Made by a program: the position numbers and the translations under genes. Of a DNA stretch of 64,000 nucleotides, positions 46,792 to 58,679 are shown in pieces. Positions within the stretch are counted from its first letter, which is position 1. Each line of letters starts with the position of its first letter. The notes under the pieces are model-generated. The model did no database searches. It was not told the origin of the DNA and saw only the letters and a program-made list of their open reading frames with translations. The stretch comes from Pontibacter arcticus (lineage in GTDB: Bacteria; Bacteroidota; Bacteroidia; Cytophagales; Hymenobacteraceae), in the NCBI RefSeq assembly GCF_003284895.1, contig NZ_QMDV01000001.1:399080-463079 (forward strand), given 5' to 3'.

Positions 46792-47259
46792 TTAGAATCT
46801 AAAATGTGAGAATGCTTTGTTGGCTTCTGCCATTCTGTGTGTGTCGTCTTTCTTCTTAACGCCTGCACCTTCACCTTTAGCAGCTGCAATAATTTCGCCT
46901 GCTAATTTGTCCTTCATTGTTTTCTCACCTCTCTTGCGTGAGTAGGAAATCATCCATTTGATTCCTAGAGATACTCTGCGGTCCGGACGAACCTCAGTCG
47001 GCACTTGAAACGTAGCACCCCCAACCCTGCGGCTTTTAACTTCTACACTTGGCATGATGTTATTCAATGCTTTCTTAAAAGTCTCAAGTCCGTTTTCTTT
47101 TGTTCTTTGCTCTACTAGATCTACAGCATCATAGAAGATACCATAAGCAACGCTTTTTTTGCCATCTACCATCAGGTAGTTCACAAAACGAGTTACTAAT
47201 GTTTCTTTGTATTTCGGATCAGGAAGGAGAATTCTACTTTTAGGCTTTGCTTTTCTCAT
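46792..47259 (-). CDS. rpsG: 30S ribosomal protein S7
   Basis: 155 residues: RKAKPKSRILLPDPKYKETL, VTRFVNYLMVDGKKSVAYGI and EVRPDRRVSLGIKWMISYSR. Nucleates assembly of the 30S head and lines the E site. In E. coli it represses the str operon. It is 19 nt after rpsL. Confidence 0.99.
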   Translation of the reverse strand: MRKAKPKSRILLPDPKYKETLVTRFVNYLMVDGKKSVAYGIFYDAVDLVEQRTKENGLETFKKALNNIMPSVEVKSRRVGGATFQVPTEVRPDRRVSLGIKWMISYSRKRGEKTMKDKLAGEIIAAAKGEGAGVKKKDDTHRMAEANKAFSHFRF

Positions 47260-47278
47260 TTTATTAAAATTCTATCTA

Positions 47279-47698
47279 CTATTTTTTCTTACCACCTTTA
47301 CCTTTTGCTGCTACAGGAGCTTGCCCTGGCTTAGGTCTTTTGGCACCATACTTTGAACGGCTCTGAAGGCGACCACTTACACCTGCAGTATCTAACGCTC
47401 CACGAACTATGTGATAACGAACTCCTGGAAGGTCTTTTACTCTACCACCTCTGATAAGCACAATAGAGTGCTCCTGCAGGTTGTGTCCTTCACCTGGTAT
47501 GTAGGCATTCACCTCTTTACCGTTTGTTAATCTTACTCTGGCCACTTTACGCATGGCGGAGTTTGGCTTCTTAGGCGTTGTAGTGTATACTCTCGTACAA
47601 ACTCCACGACGCTGTGGGCATGAATCTAAGGCAGGAGATTTTGATTTTGATGTTAATTTTTCTCGTCCCTTTCTTACTAGTTGCTGTATAGTAGGCAT
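47279..47698 (-). CDS. rpsL: 30S ribosomal protein S12
   Basis: 139 residues. It starts [20 protein letters not shown] and has [20 protein letters not shown] and [19 protein letters not shown]; the lysines at the positions altered in streptomycin-resistant mutants are wild type. A Gly/Lys-rich tail follows. First gene after a consensus promoter. Confidence 0.99.
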   Translation of the reverse strand: MPTIQQLVRKGREKLTSKSKSPALDSCPQRRGVCTRVYTTTPKKPNSAMRKVARVRLTNGKEVNAYIPGEGHNLQEHSIVLIRGGRVKDLPGVRYHIVRGALDTAGVSGRLQSRSKYGAKRPKPGQAPVAAKGKGGKKK

Positions 47699-47744
47699 TT
47701 ACAATCTGTTAATTATAGATTTTTCCATTGTAAAATTTAGTCTG

Positions 47745-47775
47745 CAAAGGTATACAAATCACCTCGCAAATTCAA
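47745..47775 (-). promoter_or_regulatory. Promoter of the rpsL-rpsG-fusA-rpsJ operon
   Basis: The minus strand reads TTG, 20 nt, TACCTTTGCAG, a good match to TTG-N19-TAnnTTTG, about 47 nt upstream of the rpsL ATG. Confidence 0.7.
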
Positions 47776-47802
47776 AATTTTAATTCACTTATTATTAGCA
47801 TC

Positions 47803-48114
47803 TTAAGCTTCGCCCATCGTTCCACCAAAATTAATTGGAAACGATGGCGTATCCTTCGCATACTTTATTTCACCAAAACTGCTTTCATACTTTTGAATAT
47901 TATCCGCCAGAGCAGATGCCAATCGTTTAGCATGCTCTGGCGTAATAATAATTCTTGATTTGACTTTCGCTTTTGGTAAACCAGGCATCAACCGGATAAA
48001 ATCAATTACAAATTCACTGCTCGAATGGGCTATCATGGCAAGATTTGAATACTCACCTTCTGCAATTTCCTCGGTTAGCTCAATATTAATTTGATTCTGC
48101 TGGTCCTCTGCCAT
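47803..48114 (-). CDS. DUF3467 protein
   Basis: 103 residues, acidic at the start (MAEDQQNQINIELTEEIAEG), followed by YSNLAMIAHSSSEFVIDFIRLMPG, KAKVKSRIIITPEHAKRLA and a C-terminal IKYAKDTPSFPINFGGTMGEA. This is the DUF3467 pattern, a small family of unknown function. It begins 2 nt after the rpoC stop, so it is almost certainly cotranslated with rpoC and made in amounts tied to RNA polymerase. I infer a link to transcription from position only. Confidence 0.85.
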   Translation of the reverse strand: MAEDQQNQINIELTEEIAEGEYSNLAMIAHSSSEFVIDFIRLMPGLPKAKVKSRIIITPEHAKRLASALADNIQKYESSFGEIKYAKDTPSFPINFGGTMGEA

Positions 48115-48116
48115 TG

Positions 48117-51100
48117 TTATTTATTTTGAAATTCCTGTTGCTTAGATCGTACGCCCTGTTTTTTAGATTCTACTAATGAATCATATTCTTCCTGGCTTCC
48201 AACTATCTGCTTCTGGTATTCTCTAAGACCAGTACCTGCCGGAATCAGGTGTCCTACAATCACGTTTTCTTTCAGGCCTAACAGCTCATCAGCTTTACCT
48301 TTAATAGCTGCTTCACTCAGTACTTTAGTAGTTTCCTGGAATGAGGCTGCTGAAATAAAGCTTTGAGTTCCTAATGACGCCTGCGTTATACCTTGCAAGG
48401 TTGGTCTCGAAACGGATGGTTGTGCATCACGAACAGTCGCCAATTTAAGATCTCTACGCTTTAAGCTTGAGTTCTCATCTCTCAATCTGCGCGCTGTTAC
48501 AATCTGACCTGGTTTCAGATTTGCTGAATCTCCGGCATCTTCAACTACTTTCATGTCAATGATTCTGTCATTTTCTTCCATGAAGGTAATTTTATCTACC
48601 ACTTGGTGCTCAAGGAAGCTTGTATCACCCGGATCAACAACAATAACCTTTTGCATCATCTGGCGAACTACCACTTCAATGTGCTTATCGTTGATCTTCA
48701 CACCTTGTAAACGGTATACTTCCTGTATCTCATTTACTAAGTATTCCTGCACTGCACCCGGACCTTGTATGTTCAGAATATCGGATGGCGTGATTGCACC
48801 ATCTGATAATGGCATACCTGCACGGATAAAGTCGTTATCCTGAACAAGAATGTGCTTGGAAAGCGGAACCATGTATTTCTTCTTCACCCCATCTTTCGAT
48901 TCGATGAAGATTTCACGGTTACCTCTCTTCACATTACCATAAGATACAACGCCGTCAATTTCAGAAACTACAGCTGGGTTTGATGGATTACGCGCTTCGA
49001 ATAGCTCCGTTACACGTGGCAGACCACCTGTGATGTCTCTTGTTTTACCGATTGCACGAGGAATCTTAACCAGAATTTGTCCGGCTTTGATCTTCTCTCC
49101 ATCATCCACTGTTAAGTGGGCACCTACCGGAATGTTATAACCTTTCGGCTCGCCATTCTTCGGCTTCACGATAATGGCAGGGTTTTGTGTTTTATCTTTT
49201 GTATCAACAATAACCTTTTCACGGTATCCTGTTTGCTCATCAGACTCTTCACGGAACGTGATACCCTCAATAATGGACTCATAAGCAATCTCACCATCAA
49301 ATTCTGAAAGTATAACTGCGTTATATGGATCCCAATTACAAAGCTTATCTCCTTTTTCTACCAGCTGACCATCATTCACAGTAATAAATGAACCGTAAGG
49401 AACGTGGTTACTTATGAATAACTTACCTGTATTTGGATCAACGATCTTAACTTCACCAGAACGGCCCATTACCACTTTTACAGGCTCGCCTTCGTTGTTA
49501 ATCGTATCGATTGTTCTTACATCTTCATACTCGATCTTACCATTGAATTTAGCGAAGATCGTTGCGTCTACAGCAATGTTAGATGCCGTACCACCTACGT
49601 GGAATGTACGAAGCGTTAACTGTGTTCCTGGCTCACCAATAGATTGAGCTGCAATAACACCAACGGCTTCCCCTTTTTGCACCATAAAGCCTGTTGCCAG
49701 GTTACGGCCGTAGCACTTAGCGCAGATACCACGCTTAGACTCACATGTAAGTACCGAACGGATCTCTACGAACTCAATAGCTGTGTTTTCAATTACACGG
49801 GTAACCTCTTCAGTTAGCTCTGAGCCAGATTCTATGATAAGCTCATTCGTGATTGGATCATACACATCATGTACAACCACACGGCCAAGTATACGCTCGG
49901 AAAGTGATTCTACGATATCTTCATTATCCTTCAATGCGCTTACTTCCAGACCACGTAAAGTACCGCAGTCTTCTTCGTTCACGATCACATCCTGCGAAAC
50001 GTCTACTAAACGACGGGTTAGGTATCCAGCATCCGCTGTTTTAAGCGCTGTATCGGCAAGACCTTTACGTGCACCGTGAGTAGAAATAAAGTACTCGATT
50101 ACATCCAGACCTTCTTTGAAGTTAGATAGAATTGGGTTTTCAATGATTTCTCCAACCGAGCCTTGCAATGATTTCTGAGGCTTAGCCATCAGACCTCTCA
50201 TACCACCTAACTGACGGATCTGCTCTCTTGAACCACGGGCTCCTGAGTGCATCATCATAAAGATAGAGTTGAAGCCTTGGTCATCATTCTCCAGACGACG
50301 CATCAATGTTTCAGTAATCTGATTGTTAATACGGGTCCAGATATCAATTACCTGGTTGTAACGCTCGTTATCCGTGATCAGACCCATAGAGTAGTTTTGC
50401 CATACAGCATCCACATCTTTTTTAGCCTGACCAACTAATATATCTTTCTCTGCTGGGATTGAGATATCGCCCAGACCCATTGACAGACCACCTTTGTAAG
50501 CCGACTGGAATCCAAGTGTTTTAATATCATCCAAGAAGTGAGCAGTACGCGCCATACCTGTCTCCTTAAATACGCGGGAGATGATCTGCTGTAGCTTCTT
50601 CTTCGTTAATAACTCATCAATGTAACCTACTTCTTCCGGTACAAACTGGTTGAAGATTACACGACCTGCTACAGTTTCAATTAACTTATACTCCAGTTCG
50701 TCTTTTTCATTTCTGATCTTAGTCCGTACTTTGATATAAGCGTGCTTCGAAATTCTACCTTCGTTGATAGCAATGATAACTTCTTCCGCAGAATAGAAGC
50801 TCATTCCTTCACCAGCAATTGTTTCTGTTTCTGTCGTGCGCTTTCCTTTAGATACATAGTATAAACCAAGTACCATGTCCTGAGAAGGTACCGTAATTGG
50901 AGCACCGTTTGCAGGGTTAAGGATGTTATGCGACGCAAGCATTAGCATAGAGGCTTCCAACACGGCAGCAGGCCCCAGAGGAACGTGCACAGCCATCTGG
51001 TCACCGTCAAAGTCAGCGTTGAATGCTGTACATACCAATGGGTGTAACTGGATTGCTTTACCTTCGATCAGTTTTGGCTGGAAGGCTTGTATACCTAATC

Positions 51101-52433
51101 TGTGAAGCGTAGGAGCACGGTTAAGAAGTACCGGATGGCCTTTCAGAACGTTCTCTAAAATATCCCATACTACAGGATCTTTACGATCAACTATCTTTTT
51201 CGCAGATTTTACTGTCTTAACAATACCTCTTTCGATCAGCTTACGGATGATGAACGGCTTGAAAAGCTCAGCTGCCATATTCTTAGGCAAACCGCACTCA
51301 TGAAGCTTCAATTCAGGACCAACTACAATTACCGAACGGCCAGAGTAGTCAACACGCTTACCAAGTAAGTTCTGACGGAAACGTCCTTGCTTACCTTTCA
51401 GCATATCAGAAAGTGATTTCAGGGCACGGTTACCTTCTGCACGAACTGCATTCACTTTACGTGAGTTGTCGAACAGGGAATCCACAGCTTCCTGAAGCAT
51501 ACGCTTCTCATTACGAAGTATAACTTCTGGTGCTTTGATCTCAATCAAACGCTTTAGACGGTTGTTACGAATAATAACACGTCTGTAAAGGTCATTTAAG
51601 TCAGATGTCGCAAAACGACCACCATCCAATGGAACAAGCGGACGAAGTTCTGGTGGAATAACAGGCACCATGCGGATAATCATCCACTCAGGTCTGTTTT
51701 CTATACGCGTAGCAGCATCACGGAATGCTTCTACCACACGCAGACGCTTTAAGGCATCAGCCTTACGTTGCTGTGAGGTTTCATGCGCAGCTGCGTGACG
51801 TAGCTCATAAGATAAGTTATCCAGGTCAGTGCGCTCCAGAAGCATCTGAAGTGACTCAGCACCCATCTTAGCAATAAACTTATTTGGATCATTATTATCC
51901 AACGCTTGGTTTTCGCGCGGAAGTTTATCAATCATATCCAGGTACTCATCCTCTGTCAGGAAGTCCAGCGTATTAACGCCATCTTCTGCCAGAATACCTG
52001 GTTGGATAACTACATATCTTTCATAATAGATAATCTGATCAAGCTTCTTAGTAGGTAAGCCTAATAGATAACCAATTTTATTTGGAAGAGATTTGAAGTA
52101 CCAGATATGGGCAACAGGAACTACAAGCTCAATATGGCCCATACGCTCGCGACGCACTTTTTTCTCGGTAACTTCTACACCACAACGGTCGCAGATGATA
52201 CCTTTATATCTGATTCTTTTATACTTCCCACAGTGGCATTCCCAGTCCTTTACCGGTCCGAATATTCTCTCGCAGAATAATCCGCCCATCTCAGGCTTAT
52301 AGGTCCTATAGTTAATTGTCTCAGGCTTTGTTACCTCTCCGTTAGACCGCTCCAGTATAGACTCTGGAGATGCTAAACTGATTGTTACTTTTGAAAAGTC
52401 CTGAGTTAGCTTTTTATTTTTTGCAAATGCCAT
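48117..52433 (-). CDS. rpoC: RNA polymerase beta-prime subunit
   Basis: 1438 residues. The N-terminal zinc site (CHCG and [20 protein letters not shown]), the catalytic loop NADFDGDQM (three Asp holding Mg2+), the bridge-helix/trigger region [20 protein letters not shown], and a second zinc site [16 protein letters not shown] are clear. It forms the active centre with RpoB. It lies 100 nt after rpoB, across a hairpin, and is followed by the DUF3467 gene. The last residues are a Gln/Lys-rich tail. Confidence 0.99.
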   Translation of the reverse strand: MAFAKNKKLTQDFSKVTISLASPESILERSNGEVTKPETINYRTYKPEMGGLFCERIFGPVKDWECHCGKYKRIRYKGIICDRCGVEVTEKKVRRERMGHIELVVPVAHIWYFKSLPNKIGYLLGLPTKKLDQIIYYERYVVIQPGILAEDGVNTLDFLTEDEYLDMIDKLPRENQALDNNDPNKFIAKMGAESLQMLLERTDLDNLSYELRHAAAHETSQQRKADALKRLRVVEAFRDAATRIENRPEWMIIRMVPVIPPELRPLVPLDGGRFATSDLNDLYRRVIIRNNRLKRLIEIKAPEVILRNEKRMLQEAVDSLFDNSRKVNAVRAEGNRALKSLSDMLKGKQGRFRQNLLGKRVDYSGRSVIVVGPELKLHECGLPKNMAAELFKPFIIRKLIERGIVKTVKSAKKIVDRKDPVVWDILENVLKGHPVLLNRAPTLHRLGIQAFQPKLIEGKAIQLHPLVCTAFNADFDGDQMAVHVPLGPAAVLEASMLMLASHNILNPANGAPITVPSQDMVLGLYYVSKGKRTTETETIAGEGMSFYSAEEVIIAINEGRISKHAYIKVRTKIRNEKDELEYKLIETVAGRVIFNQFVPEEVGYIDELLTKKKLQQIISRVFKETGMARTAHFLDDIKTLGFQSAYKGGLSMGLGDISIPAEKDILVGQAKKDVDAVWQNYSMGLITDNERYNQVIDIWTRINNQITETLMRRLENDDQGFNSIFMMMHSGARGSREQIRQLGGMRGLMAKPQKSLQGSVGEIIENPILSNFKEGLDVIEYFISTHGARKGLADTALKTADAGYLTRRLVDVSQDVIVNEEDCGTLRGLEVSALKDNEDIVESLSERILGRVVVHDVYDPITNELIIESGSELTEEVTRVIENTAIEFVEIRSVLTCESKRGICAKCYGRNLATGFMVQKGEAVGVIAAQSIGEPGTQLTLRTFHVGGTASNIAVDATIFAKFNGKIEYEDVRTIDTINNEGEPVKVVMGRSGEVKIVDPNTGKLFISNHVPYGSFITVNDGQLVEKGDKLCNWDPYNAVILSEFDGEIAYESIIEGITFREESDEQTGYREKVIVDTKDKTQNPAIIVKPKNGEPKGYNIPVGAHLTVDDGEKIKAGQILVKIPRAIGKTRDITGGLPRVTELFEARNPSNPAVVSEIDGVVSYGNVKRGNREIFIESKDGVKKKYMVPLSKHILVQDNDFIRAGMPLSDGAITPSDILNIQGPGAVQEYLVNEIQEVYRLQGVKINDKHIEVVVRQMMQKVIVVDPGDTSFLEHQVVDKITFMEENDRIIDMKVVEDAGDSANLKPGQIVTARRLRDENSSLKRRDLKLATVRDAQPSVSRPTLQGITQASLGTQSFISAASFQETTKVLSEAAIKGKADELLGLKENVIVGHLIPAGTGLREYQKQIVGSQEEYDSLVESKKQGVRSKQQEFQNK

Positions 52434-52490
52434 ATTATCACAATAATGTCAATACAATGAATATGCCTTTCAGCTACATCTGGTAAAGTG

Positions 52491-52525
52491 CGTTAAGCGC
52501 CCGGTAATTTCCTAAGCGCTTAACG
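52491..52525 (-). other. Hairpin in the rpoB-rpoC spacer
   Basis: A perfect 10-bp inverted repeat CGTTAAGCGC/GCGCTTAACG (52491-52500 with 52516-52525) with a 15-nt loop, 10 nt after the rpoB stop. No U run follows, so it is unlikely to be an intrinsic terminator; it may be an RNase III processing site or mRNA-stability element. Confidence 0.65.
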
Positions 52526-52534
52526 TATACTTTA

Positions 52535-55500
52535 CTATTCTAATGTTATTTCTAGAGCCAGACCTCTTAACTCATGAATCAATACATTGAATGATTCAGG
52601 GATATTTGGTTTAGGCAATACATCACCTTTCACAATTGCCTCATAGGCTTTTGCACGGCCGATAACGTCATCTGATTTAATTGTAAGAATCTCCTGCAGA
52701 ACATTAGATGCACCAAAGGCTTCCAGAGCCCATACTTCCATCTCACCAAAACGCTGACCACCGAACTGTGCTTTACCACCCAATGGCTGTTGTGTAATAA
52801 GAGAGTATGGTCCGATAGAACGTGCGTGCATTTTATCATCTACCAAGTGACCCAGTTTCAGCATGTAGATAATACCTACAGTAACCGGCTGGTCAAAGCG
52901 TTCCCCACTTAAGCCATCGTATAAGTATGAACGGCCATAGGTTGGAAGTCCTGCTTCAGCAAGTTCAGCCTGAACCTGCGCATCAGTAGCACCATCGAAA
53001 ATTGGAGTAGCATACGTTCTGCCTAATTTTCTACCAGCCCATCCAAGTACAGTCTCATAGATCTGACCAATGTTCATCCTTGAAGGTACACCAAGCGGAT
53101 TCAGTACGATATCCATTGGCTGTCCGTCTTCCAGGAACGGCATATCTTCTTCACGCACGATACGGGCTACAACACCTTTGTTACCGTGACGACCTGCCAT
53201 CTTATCCCCTACTTTAAGCTTACGCTTTTTAGCAATGTATACTTTAGCAAGCTGAACGATACCAGCTGGTAACTCATCTCCTACCTCAAGTGTGAAACGC
53301 TCACGCTTAAAGTGTGCAGAAACGATATTACGACGCTTGTTATAGTTTTTGATCAACTCAATAAGCATCGAGTTAGCCTTCTCGTCTGTAGTCCAGTTTT
53401 CCAGAATCAGATCTTTGAACATGTTTACCTCTTCCGGAACCGCATAGTTACTTTCGTCCTTATATGGGTTCTTCTCAGGGAACAATACTTCAATGATATT
53501 TTTTCTACTGAACTTAACTCCTTTAGAAAGAATCTCATCACCGAATTTGTGTTTGATACCTTGTGATGATTTGCCTTCCAGCAAAGCAACCAGTTTATCA
53601 ACCATTACATTCTTGATCGCATTCAGATCTTTAGAGTATTTAACTTTTAGCTCTTCAACCTCTTTCTTAGACTTAGCACGAAGGTTTTTGTCTTTCTTAG
53701 GTCTTGAGAAAAGTTTAGTATCTATTACTACACCATTCAATGATGGCGGTGCCTTAAGCGATGCATCTTTCACATCACCAGCCTTATCTCCAAAGATAGC
53801 GCGCAGTAATTTCTCTTCCGGTGTTGGGTCGGTTTCTCCTTTTGGAGTGATCTTACCAATCAGGATGTCACCTTCTTTTACCTCTGCACCAGTTCTGATA
53901 ATACCGTTCTCATCCAGGTGTTTAACAGCTTCTTCGCTAACGTTCGGGATTTCAGAAGTTAATTCTTCTTCACCACGCTTCGTTTCACGTACTTCCAATT
54001 CAAACTCCTCAATGTGGATAGATGTAAATACATCATCCCGAACAACCTTTTCAGATATTACAATAGCATCTTCAAAGTTATAACCTTGCCAAGGCATGAA
54101 CGCTACCTGAAGGTTTCTGCCTAAAGCAAGCTCGCCTTCGTTTGTAGCATAACCTTCGCACATTGGCTGGCCCTTTATTACCCGCTGACCTGTTTTCACA
54201 AGCGGCGTTAAGTTAATGCATGTATCCTGGTTTGTTCTTCTATACTTAATCAGGTTATAAGTCACATACTCAGCATCAAATGAAACTAACTTTTCATCTT
54301 CCGTTAAGTCGTATCTTATAACAATTTTATTTGCATCAACAAAATCAACCTCGCCATCACCTTCAGCAATTACTAATGCTCTGGAGTCAATAGCTGCTCT
54401 TCTTTCTAAGCCTGTTCCTACAATAGGAGCTTCTGCCTTAAGAAGTGGAACTGCCTGACGCTGCATGTTCGATCCCATCAGGGCACGGTTAGCATCATCA
54501 TGTTCCAGGAAAGGAATAAGGGAAGCTGCAACAGATACGATCTGGTTTGGAGCAACGTCCATATAAGAATATGTACCTGGGTCTTCAACCGGGAAGTCAC
54601 CTTCAAAACGGCCTTTTACCTTTTCGCTTATAAAGTTACCATCATCATCGATCAAAGCGTTTGCCTGAGCAATGTGGTGTGTATCTTCTTCCTCAGCTGT
54701 TAAATACTCTACTGAACCCGTTACATTTACTTTACCTTCTTCTACTCTTCTGTAAGGAGTTTCAATAAAGCCCATGTGGTTAACACGTGCGTGTACACAT
54801 AAAGAAGAGATCAGACCGATGTTTGGTCCCTCTGGTGTTTCAATTGTACAAAGACGGCCGTAGTGAGTATAGTGAACATCACGTACTTCGAAACCAGCAC
54901 GCTCTCTTGATAGACCTCCTGGCCCTAGTGCAGATACACGACGTTTGTGTGTAACCTCTGCTAACGGGTTTGTCTGGTCCATAAACTGAGACAACTGGTT
55001 CGTACCAAAGAACGAGTTAATAACAGAAGACAATGTACGCGCGTTGATCAGATCAACTGGCTTAAAGTCTTCATTGTCACGCACGTTCATACGCTCTTTG
55101 ATAGTTCTGGCCATACGAGCCAGACCAACACCAAACTGTGCGTAAAGTTGCTCACCAACCGTTCTTACACGGCGATTGCTCAAGTGGTCAATATCATCAA
55201 CTACAGCTCTTGAGTTAATCAGACCGATCAGGTATTTAACTATAAGAACAATGTCTTCATTTGTTAATACTTTCGCGTCCCAGTTTTTATCAAGGCCTAA
55301 TTTCTTATTTATTCTATAGCGTCCTACTTCCCCTAAGTCATAACGCTTATCGGAGAAGAATAACTTTTGAATAATATCTCTTGCAGTTTCTACGTCTGGA
55401 GCTTCGGTATTTCTAAGCTGACGATAGATCTGCTCAACAGCTTCCTGCTCTGAGTTTGAGTTATCTTTCTGAAGTGTGTTATAGATAATTGCATAATCTG

Positions 55501-56407
55501 CAATATTTACATTCTCACGGTGAAGAATGATAGATTGCACACCAGAGTCAATAATAACACTTATATCTTCAGCCTGAATTTCAGAGTCACGCTCTAAAAG
55601 CACCTCATTACGGTCGATAGACACAACTTCACCTGTATCTTCATCCACGAAATCCTCTGTCCATGTTCTAAGAACACGTGCAGCTAATTTTCTACCAACC
55701 GCATTTTTAAGATTTGCTTTATTTGCCGGCAACTCTTCAGATAATCCGAATAAATCCAGAATGTCTTTATCTGTGCCATAACCTATTGCACGCAGAAGCG
55801 TTGTAACAGGAAATTTTTTCTTACGGTCGATGTAAGCATACATCACGTTATTTACGTCTGTTGCAAACTCAACCCAAGAACCTTTAAATGGAATTATTCT
55901 GGCAGAATATAATTTGGTACCGTTTGTATGCTTACTTTGCGCAAAGAATACACCCGGTGATCTATGAAGCTGTGATACAATAACACGCTCTGCACCATTG
56001 ATTACGAAAGAACCTTTTTCAGTCATGTATGGGATATTACCCAAGAACACTTCCTGTTCGATAGTTTCGAAATCTTCGTTATCTTCATCATTACAGATAA
56101 GCCGAAGTTTAGCTTTAAGTGGAACAGAGTATGTTAAACCTCTGTCAATACACTCATCAACTGAGTACTTTGGCGGATCTATATGATAATCTATAAATTC
56201 CAGTACAAAGTTTTCTCTTGAATCTGAAATTGGGAAGTTCTCGGCAAATACCTTGAACAAACCTTCCTGAGCTCTATTTTCAGCAGGGGTTTCCAGCTGA
56301 AAAAAGTCCTGGAACGACTGAAGTTGAACATCTAAGAAGTCTGGGTAGTCAATTACCGCCTTTATAGAAGCAAAACTGATTCGCTGTGTCGTTTTATTCT
56401 TAGCCAA
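52535..56407 (-). CDS. rpoB: RNA polymerase beta subunit
   Basis: 1290 residues. The rifampicin pocket ([20 protein letters not shown] and [20 protein letters not shown]) has the Asp, His and Ser residues of sensitive strains. Other landmarks are [20 protein letters not shown], the C-terminal [20 protein letters not shown] and [19 protein letters not shown]. It begins 160 nt after rplL, across two hairpins, and is the target of the drug that the Arr enzyme at 17.6 kb would modify. Confidence 0.99.
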   Translation of the reverse strand: MAKNKTTQRISFASIKAVIDYPDFLDVQLQSFQDFFQLETPAENRAQEGLFKVFAENFPISDSRENFVLEFIDYHIDPPKYSVDECIDRGLTYSVPLKAKLRLICNDEDNEDFETIEQEVFLGNIPYMTEKGSFVINGAERVIVSQLHRSPGVFFAQSKHTNGTKLYSARIIPFKGSWVEFATDVNNVMYAYIDRKKKFPVTTLLRAIGYGTDKDILDLFGLSEELPANKANLKNAVGRKLAARVLRTWTEDFVDEDTGEVVSIDRNEVLLERDSEIQAEDISVIIDSGVQSIILHRENVNIADYAIIYNTLQKDNSNSEQEAVEQIYRQLRNTEAPDVETARDIIQKLFFSDKRYDLGEVGRYRINKKLGLDKNWDAKVLTNEDIVLIVKYLIGLINSRAVVDDIDHLSNRRVRTVGEQLYAQFGVGLARMARTIKERMNVRDNEDFKPVDLINARTLSSVINSFFGTNQLSQFMDQTNPLAEVTHKRRVSALGPGGLSRERAGFEVRDVHYTHYGRLCTIETPEGPNIGLISSLCVHARVNHMGFIETPYRRVEEGKVNVTGSVEYLTAEEEDTHHIAQANALIDDDGNFISEKVKGRFEGDFPVEDPGTYSYMDVAPNQIVSVAASLIPFLEHDDANRALMGSNMQRQAVPLLKAEAPIVGTGLERRAAIDSRALVIAEGDGEVDFVDANKIVIRYDLTEDEKLVSFDAEYVTYNLIKYRRTNQDTCINLTPLVKTGQRVIKGQPMCEGYATNEGELALGRNLQVAFMPWQGYNFEDAIVISEKVVRDDVFTSIHIEEFELEVRETKRGEEELTSEIPNVSEEAVKHLDENGIIRTGAEVKEGDILIGKITPKGETDPTPEEKLLRAIFGDKAGDVKDASLKAPPSLNGVVIDTKLFSRPKKDKNLRAKSKKEVEELKVKYSKDLNAIKNVMVDKLVALLEGKSSQGIKHKFGDEILSKGVKFSRKNIIEVLFPEKNPYKDESNYAVPEEVNMFKDLILENWTTDEKANSMLIELIKNYNKRRNIVSAHFKRERFTLEVGDELPAGIVQLAKVYIAKKRKLKVGDKMAGRHGNKGVVARIVREEDMPFLEDGQPMDIVLNPLGVPSRMNIGQIYETVLGWAGRKLGRTYATPIFDGATDAQVQAELAEAGLPTYGRSYLYDGLSGERFDQPVTVGIIYMLKLGHLVDDKMHARSIGPYSLITQQPLGGKAQFGGQRFGEMEVWALEAFGASNVLQEILTIKSDDVIGRAKAYEAIVKGDVLPKPNIPESFNVLIHELRGLALEITLE

Positions 56408-56470
56408 AGCTTTGGAATTTTACGTTTACAATAAATTACAAGCACACAGAGTCCAAAACAACTGTGGGCA

Positions 56471-56537
56471 AAAAAAAGATTCAATTATATTGAATCCTTA
56501 TACAAACAGGAAAAGACCTGACTAAATCGCCAGGTCT
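56471..56537 (-). terminator. Attenuator-like double hairpin between rplL and rpoB
   Basis: In transcription order: hairpin AGACCTG/CAGGTCT (56531-56537 with 56514-56520, loop 10 nt), then hairpin GATTCAAT/ATTGAATC (56489-56496 with 56478-56485, loop 3 nt) followed by seven U. The second has the form of a weak intrinsic terminator. A partial terminator in the rplL-rpoB gap is known in E. coli and lets cells make more L7/L12 than RNA polymerase. Confidence 0.7.
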
Positions 56538-56567
56538 ACCTGTTCTCGGTATGTTGGTAAAGTGAGA

Positions 56568-56945
56568 TTATTTAACCTCCACTTCAGCACCAGCTTCTTC
56601 TAAAGATTTTTTCAGAGAATCTGCTTCATCTTTAGCTACACCTTCTTTTAGAGCTTTTGGAGCGCTGTCAACTAGTTCTTTAGCCTCTTTCAGACCAAGA
56701 CCAGTAAGCTCTTTTACAAGCTTAACTACTGCTAGTTTCTGAGCACCTGCTGCCTTAAGGATTACGTCAAAAGAAGTTTTTTCTTCTGCAGCAGCTCCTC
56801 CTTCAGATGCACCACCAGCAACCATAACTGGGGCTGCAGCAGCTGGCTCGATGCCATACTCATCCTTCAGAATAGTAGCTAGTTCATTAACTTCTTTAAC
56901 AGTTAAGTTAACTAACTGCTCAGCGAATGCTTTCAAATCTGCCAT
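56568..56945 (-). CDS. rplL: 50S ribosomal protein L7/L12
   Basis: 125 residues. The N-terminal dimerisation part ([20 protein letters not shown]) is joined by an Ala/Gly hinge (around residues 36-50) to the C-terminal domain that recruits GTPases ([40 protein letters not shown]). Several copies bind L10. It is 43 nt after rplJ, and transcription to rpoB passes an attenuator-like region. Confidence 0.99.
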   Translation of the reverse strand: MADLKAFAEQLVNLTVKEVNELATILKDEYGIEPAAAAPVMVAGGASEGGAAAEEKTSFDVILKAAGAQKLAVVKLVKELTGLGLKEAKELVDSAPKALKEGVAKDEADSLKKSLEEAGAEVEVK

Positions 56946-56988
56946 TTTTATTGAAATTAAAAGTTACTTATTGATTACGTTTTTTAAA

Positions 56989-57513
56989 TTATTCTTTTTC
57001 TGATAATGTTTTCAGGATACCGGCAAGCTTGTTACCACTGCTCTGTAGTGCAGACACCACATTCTTAGCAGGAGATTGAAGTAAACCAATGATATCACCG
57101 ATAAGTTCATTCTTAGACTTGATGTTTGCAAGTGCTTCCAATTGGTCATCACCAATAAAAATACCGCTGTCTATGAATGCCCCTTTAATAAGTGGAAGGG
57201 GATTGCCCTTCTTTCTGAATTCTTTAATAAGTTTAGCTGGCGCATTTCCTGACTCAGCAGAGAAAAGAATACCAGATGAACCTTTTAATACTCCTTCTAA
57301 AACAGAAGTGTCAGCTTCTAAAGTATCCAAAGCCTTTTTGATCAAGGTGTTTTTGTATACTTTATACTCTAATCCTCTGTCGTAGCACAGTCTTCTGAAT
57401 GAGTTGATGCTGGCTACAGTCATTGTAGAAGCATCTGTGATATAGAAGTAGTTCGTATTAGAAAACTTCTCACTCAATTCGTTTACAATTATCTCTTTTT
57501 CTTCCCTGGTCAT
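56989..57513 (-). CDS. rplJ: 50S ribosomal protein L10
   Basis: 174 residues from the ATG at 57513; upstream codons would overlap rplA. MTREEKEIIVNELSEKF, TVASINSFRRLCYDRGLEYK, VYKNTLIKKAL and a C-terminal helix that binds L7/L12 dimers. It starts 4 nt after the rplA stop. In E. coli the L10-L12 complex represses its own mRNA leader. Confidence 0.97.
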   Translation of the reverse strand: MTREEKEIIVNELSEKFSNTNYFYITDASTMTVASINSFRRLCYDRGLEYKVYKNTLIKKALDTLEADTSVLEGVLKGSSGILFSAESGNAPAKLIKEFRKKGNPLPLIKGAFIDSGIFIGDDQLEALANIKSKNELIGDIIGLLQSPAKNVVSALQSSGNKLAGILKTLSEKE

Positions 57514-57517
57514 ATTC

Positions 57518-58210
57518 TTAGATAGTTGCGTTCTTATCAACGATTACAGCAGGGCTCATTGTGCTTGACAATGTTATACTTCTGATATATGTACCCTTAG
57601 CAGATGAAGGCTTCAGTTTGTTTAATGTCTGAATTACTTCAGCAGCATTTGCAGCTAGCTGTTCAGCAGAAAACGATACCTTTCCAACACTTGTATGAAT
57701 GATACCAGTTTTATCAACTTTAAAGTCAATTTTACCAGCTTTCACTTCTTTAACTGCTTTACCTACTTCAGCAGTTACTGTTCCAGACTTAGGATTTGGC
57801 ATTAAGTTACGAGGACCTAATATTCTACCTAAACGACCAACTTTAGCCATTACTGCTGGCATCGTGATGATTACGTCAACATCTGTCCATCCTTTTTCGA
57901 TCTTTTGGATATAATCATCCAGACCTACGAAGTCAGCACCTGCATCTCTTGCTTCCTGCTCTTTATCAGGCGTAACAAGCGCAAGAACTTTAACGTCTTT
58001 ACCTGTACCGTGTGGTAATGTAACAATACCTCTCACCATCTGATCAGCCTTACGTGGGTCTACTCCTAGACGCACATCAATATCAACTGAAGCATCGAAT
58101 TTGGTGAACGTAATATCCTTTACTACTGAAGCGGCATCTGTTAAAGAATACTCTTTTGTCAAGTCAGCTTTAGCTAAAACTGCTTTTCTGTTTTTTGAAA
58201 TCTTCGCCAT
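57518..58210 (-). CDS. rplA: 50S ribosomal protein L1
   Basis: 230 residues. It forms the movable L1 stalk at the E site: [40 protein letters not shown] and [20 protein letters not shown] are characteristic. L1 also represses the rplK-rplA mRNA in E. coli. 13 nt after rplK. Confidence 0.99.
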   Translation of the reverse strand: MAKISKNRKAVLAKADLTKEYSLTDAASVVKDITFTKFDASVDIDVRLGVDPRKADQMVRGIVTLPHGTGKDVKVLALVTPDKEQEARDAGADFVGLDDYIQKIEKGWTDVDVIITMPAVMAKVGRLGRILGPRNLMPNPKSGTVTAEVGKAVKEVKAGKIDFKVDKTGIIHTSVGKVSFSAEQLAANAAEVIQTLNKLKPSSAKGTYIRSITLSSTMSPAVIVDKNATI

Positions 58211-58223
58211 TATCCTTTAACTA

Positions 58224-58667
58224 TTATTCGTTCCACGGAGCATTTCCAGACACTGTAATACCCATGCTTCTGGCTGTACCAGCTACCATTCTCATAGCTG
58301 AATCCAGTTTCGGAGCATTTAAATCAGGCATTTTCAGCTCTGCAATCTCTCTGATCTGATCCCATGTAACTGAACCTACTTTGTTACGGTTCGGCTCTTT
58401 AGAACCGGCCTTAATCTTAGCAGCATCCATTAACAATATTGGAGCAGGAGGCGTTTTAATAACGAAGTCAAAAGACTTATCTGCATATATTGTAATCAAT
58501 ACTGGTAACACTTGACCAGGCTTATCCTGTGTTCTGGCGTTGAACTGCTTACAGAACTCCATGATGTTAAGACCTTTAGAACCAAGTGCAGGTCCAATCG
58601 GCGGCGATGGGTTCGCGGCGCCTCCCTTTACCTGAATTTTCAGGTAACCTTTAATTTCCTTTGCCAT
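58224..58667 (-). CDS. rplK: 50S ribosomal protein L11
   Basis: 147 residues: [20 protein letters not shown] and [20 protein letters not shown], then the RNA-binding domain ending [14 protein letters not shown]. It forms the GTPase-associated centre and is needed for RelA activation. It starts 12 nt after nusG. Confidence 0.99.
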   Translation of the reverse strand: MAKEIKGYLKIQVKGGAANPSPPIGPALGSKGLNIMEFCKQFNARTQDKPGQVLPVLITIYADKSFDFVIKTPPAPILLMDAAKIKAGSKEPNRNKVGSVTWDQIREIAELKMPDLNAPKLDSAMRMVAGTARSMGITVSGNAPWNE

Positions 58668-58679
58668 TATTTGTATTTA

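Noticed and set aside
52491-52525. Terminator between rpoB and rpoC
   Set aside because: No U tract follows the hairpin, and rpoC has no visible promoter of its own, so the two must be cotranscribed.
54860-55100. Rifampicin-resistance changes in RpoB
   Set aside because: The Asp, His and Ser positions that matter most are wild type; the Thr and Ala that differ from E. coli look like lineage variants, to my knowledge common in Bacteroidota.
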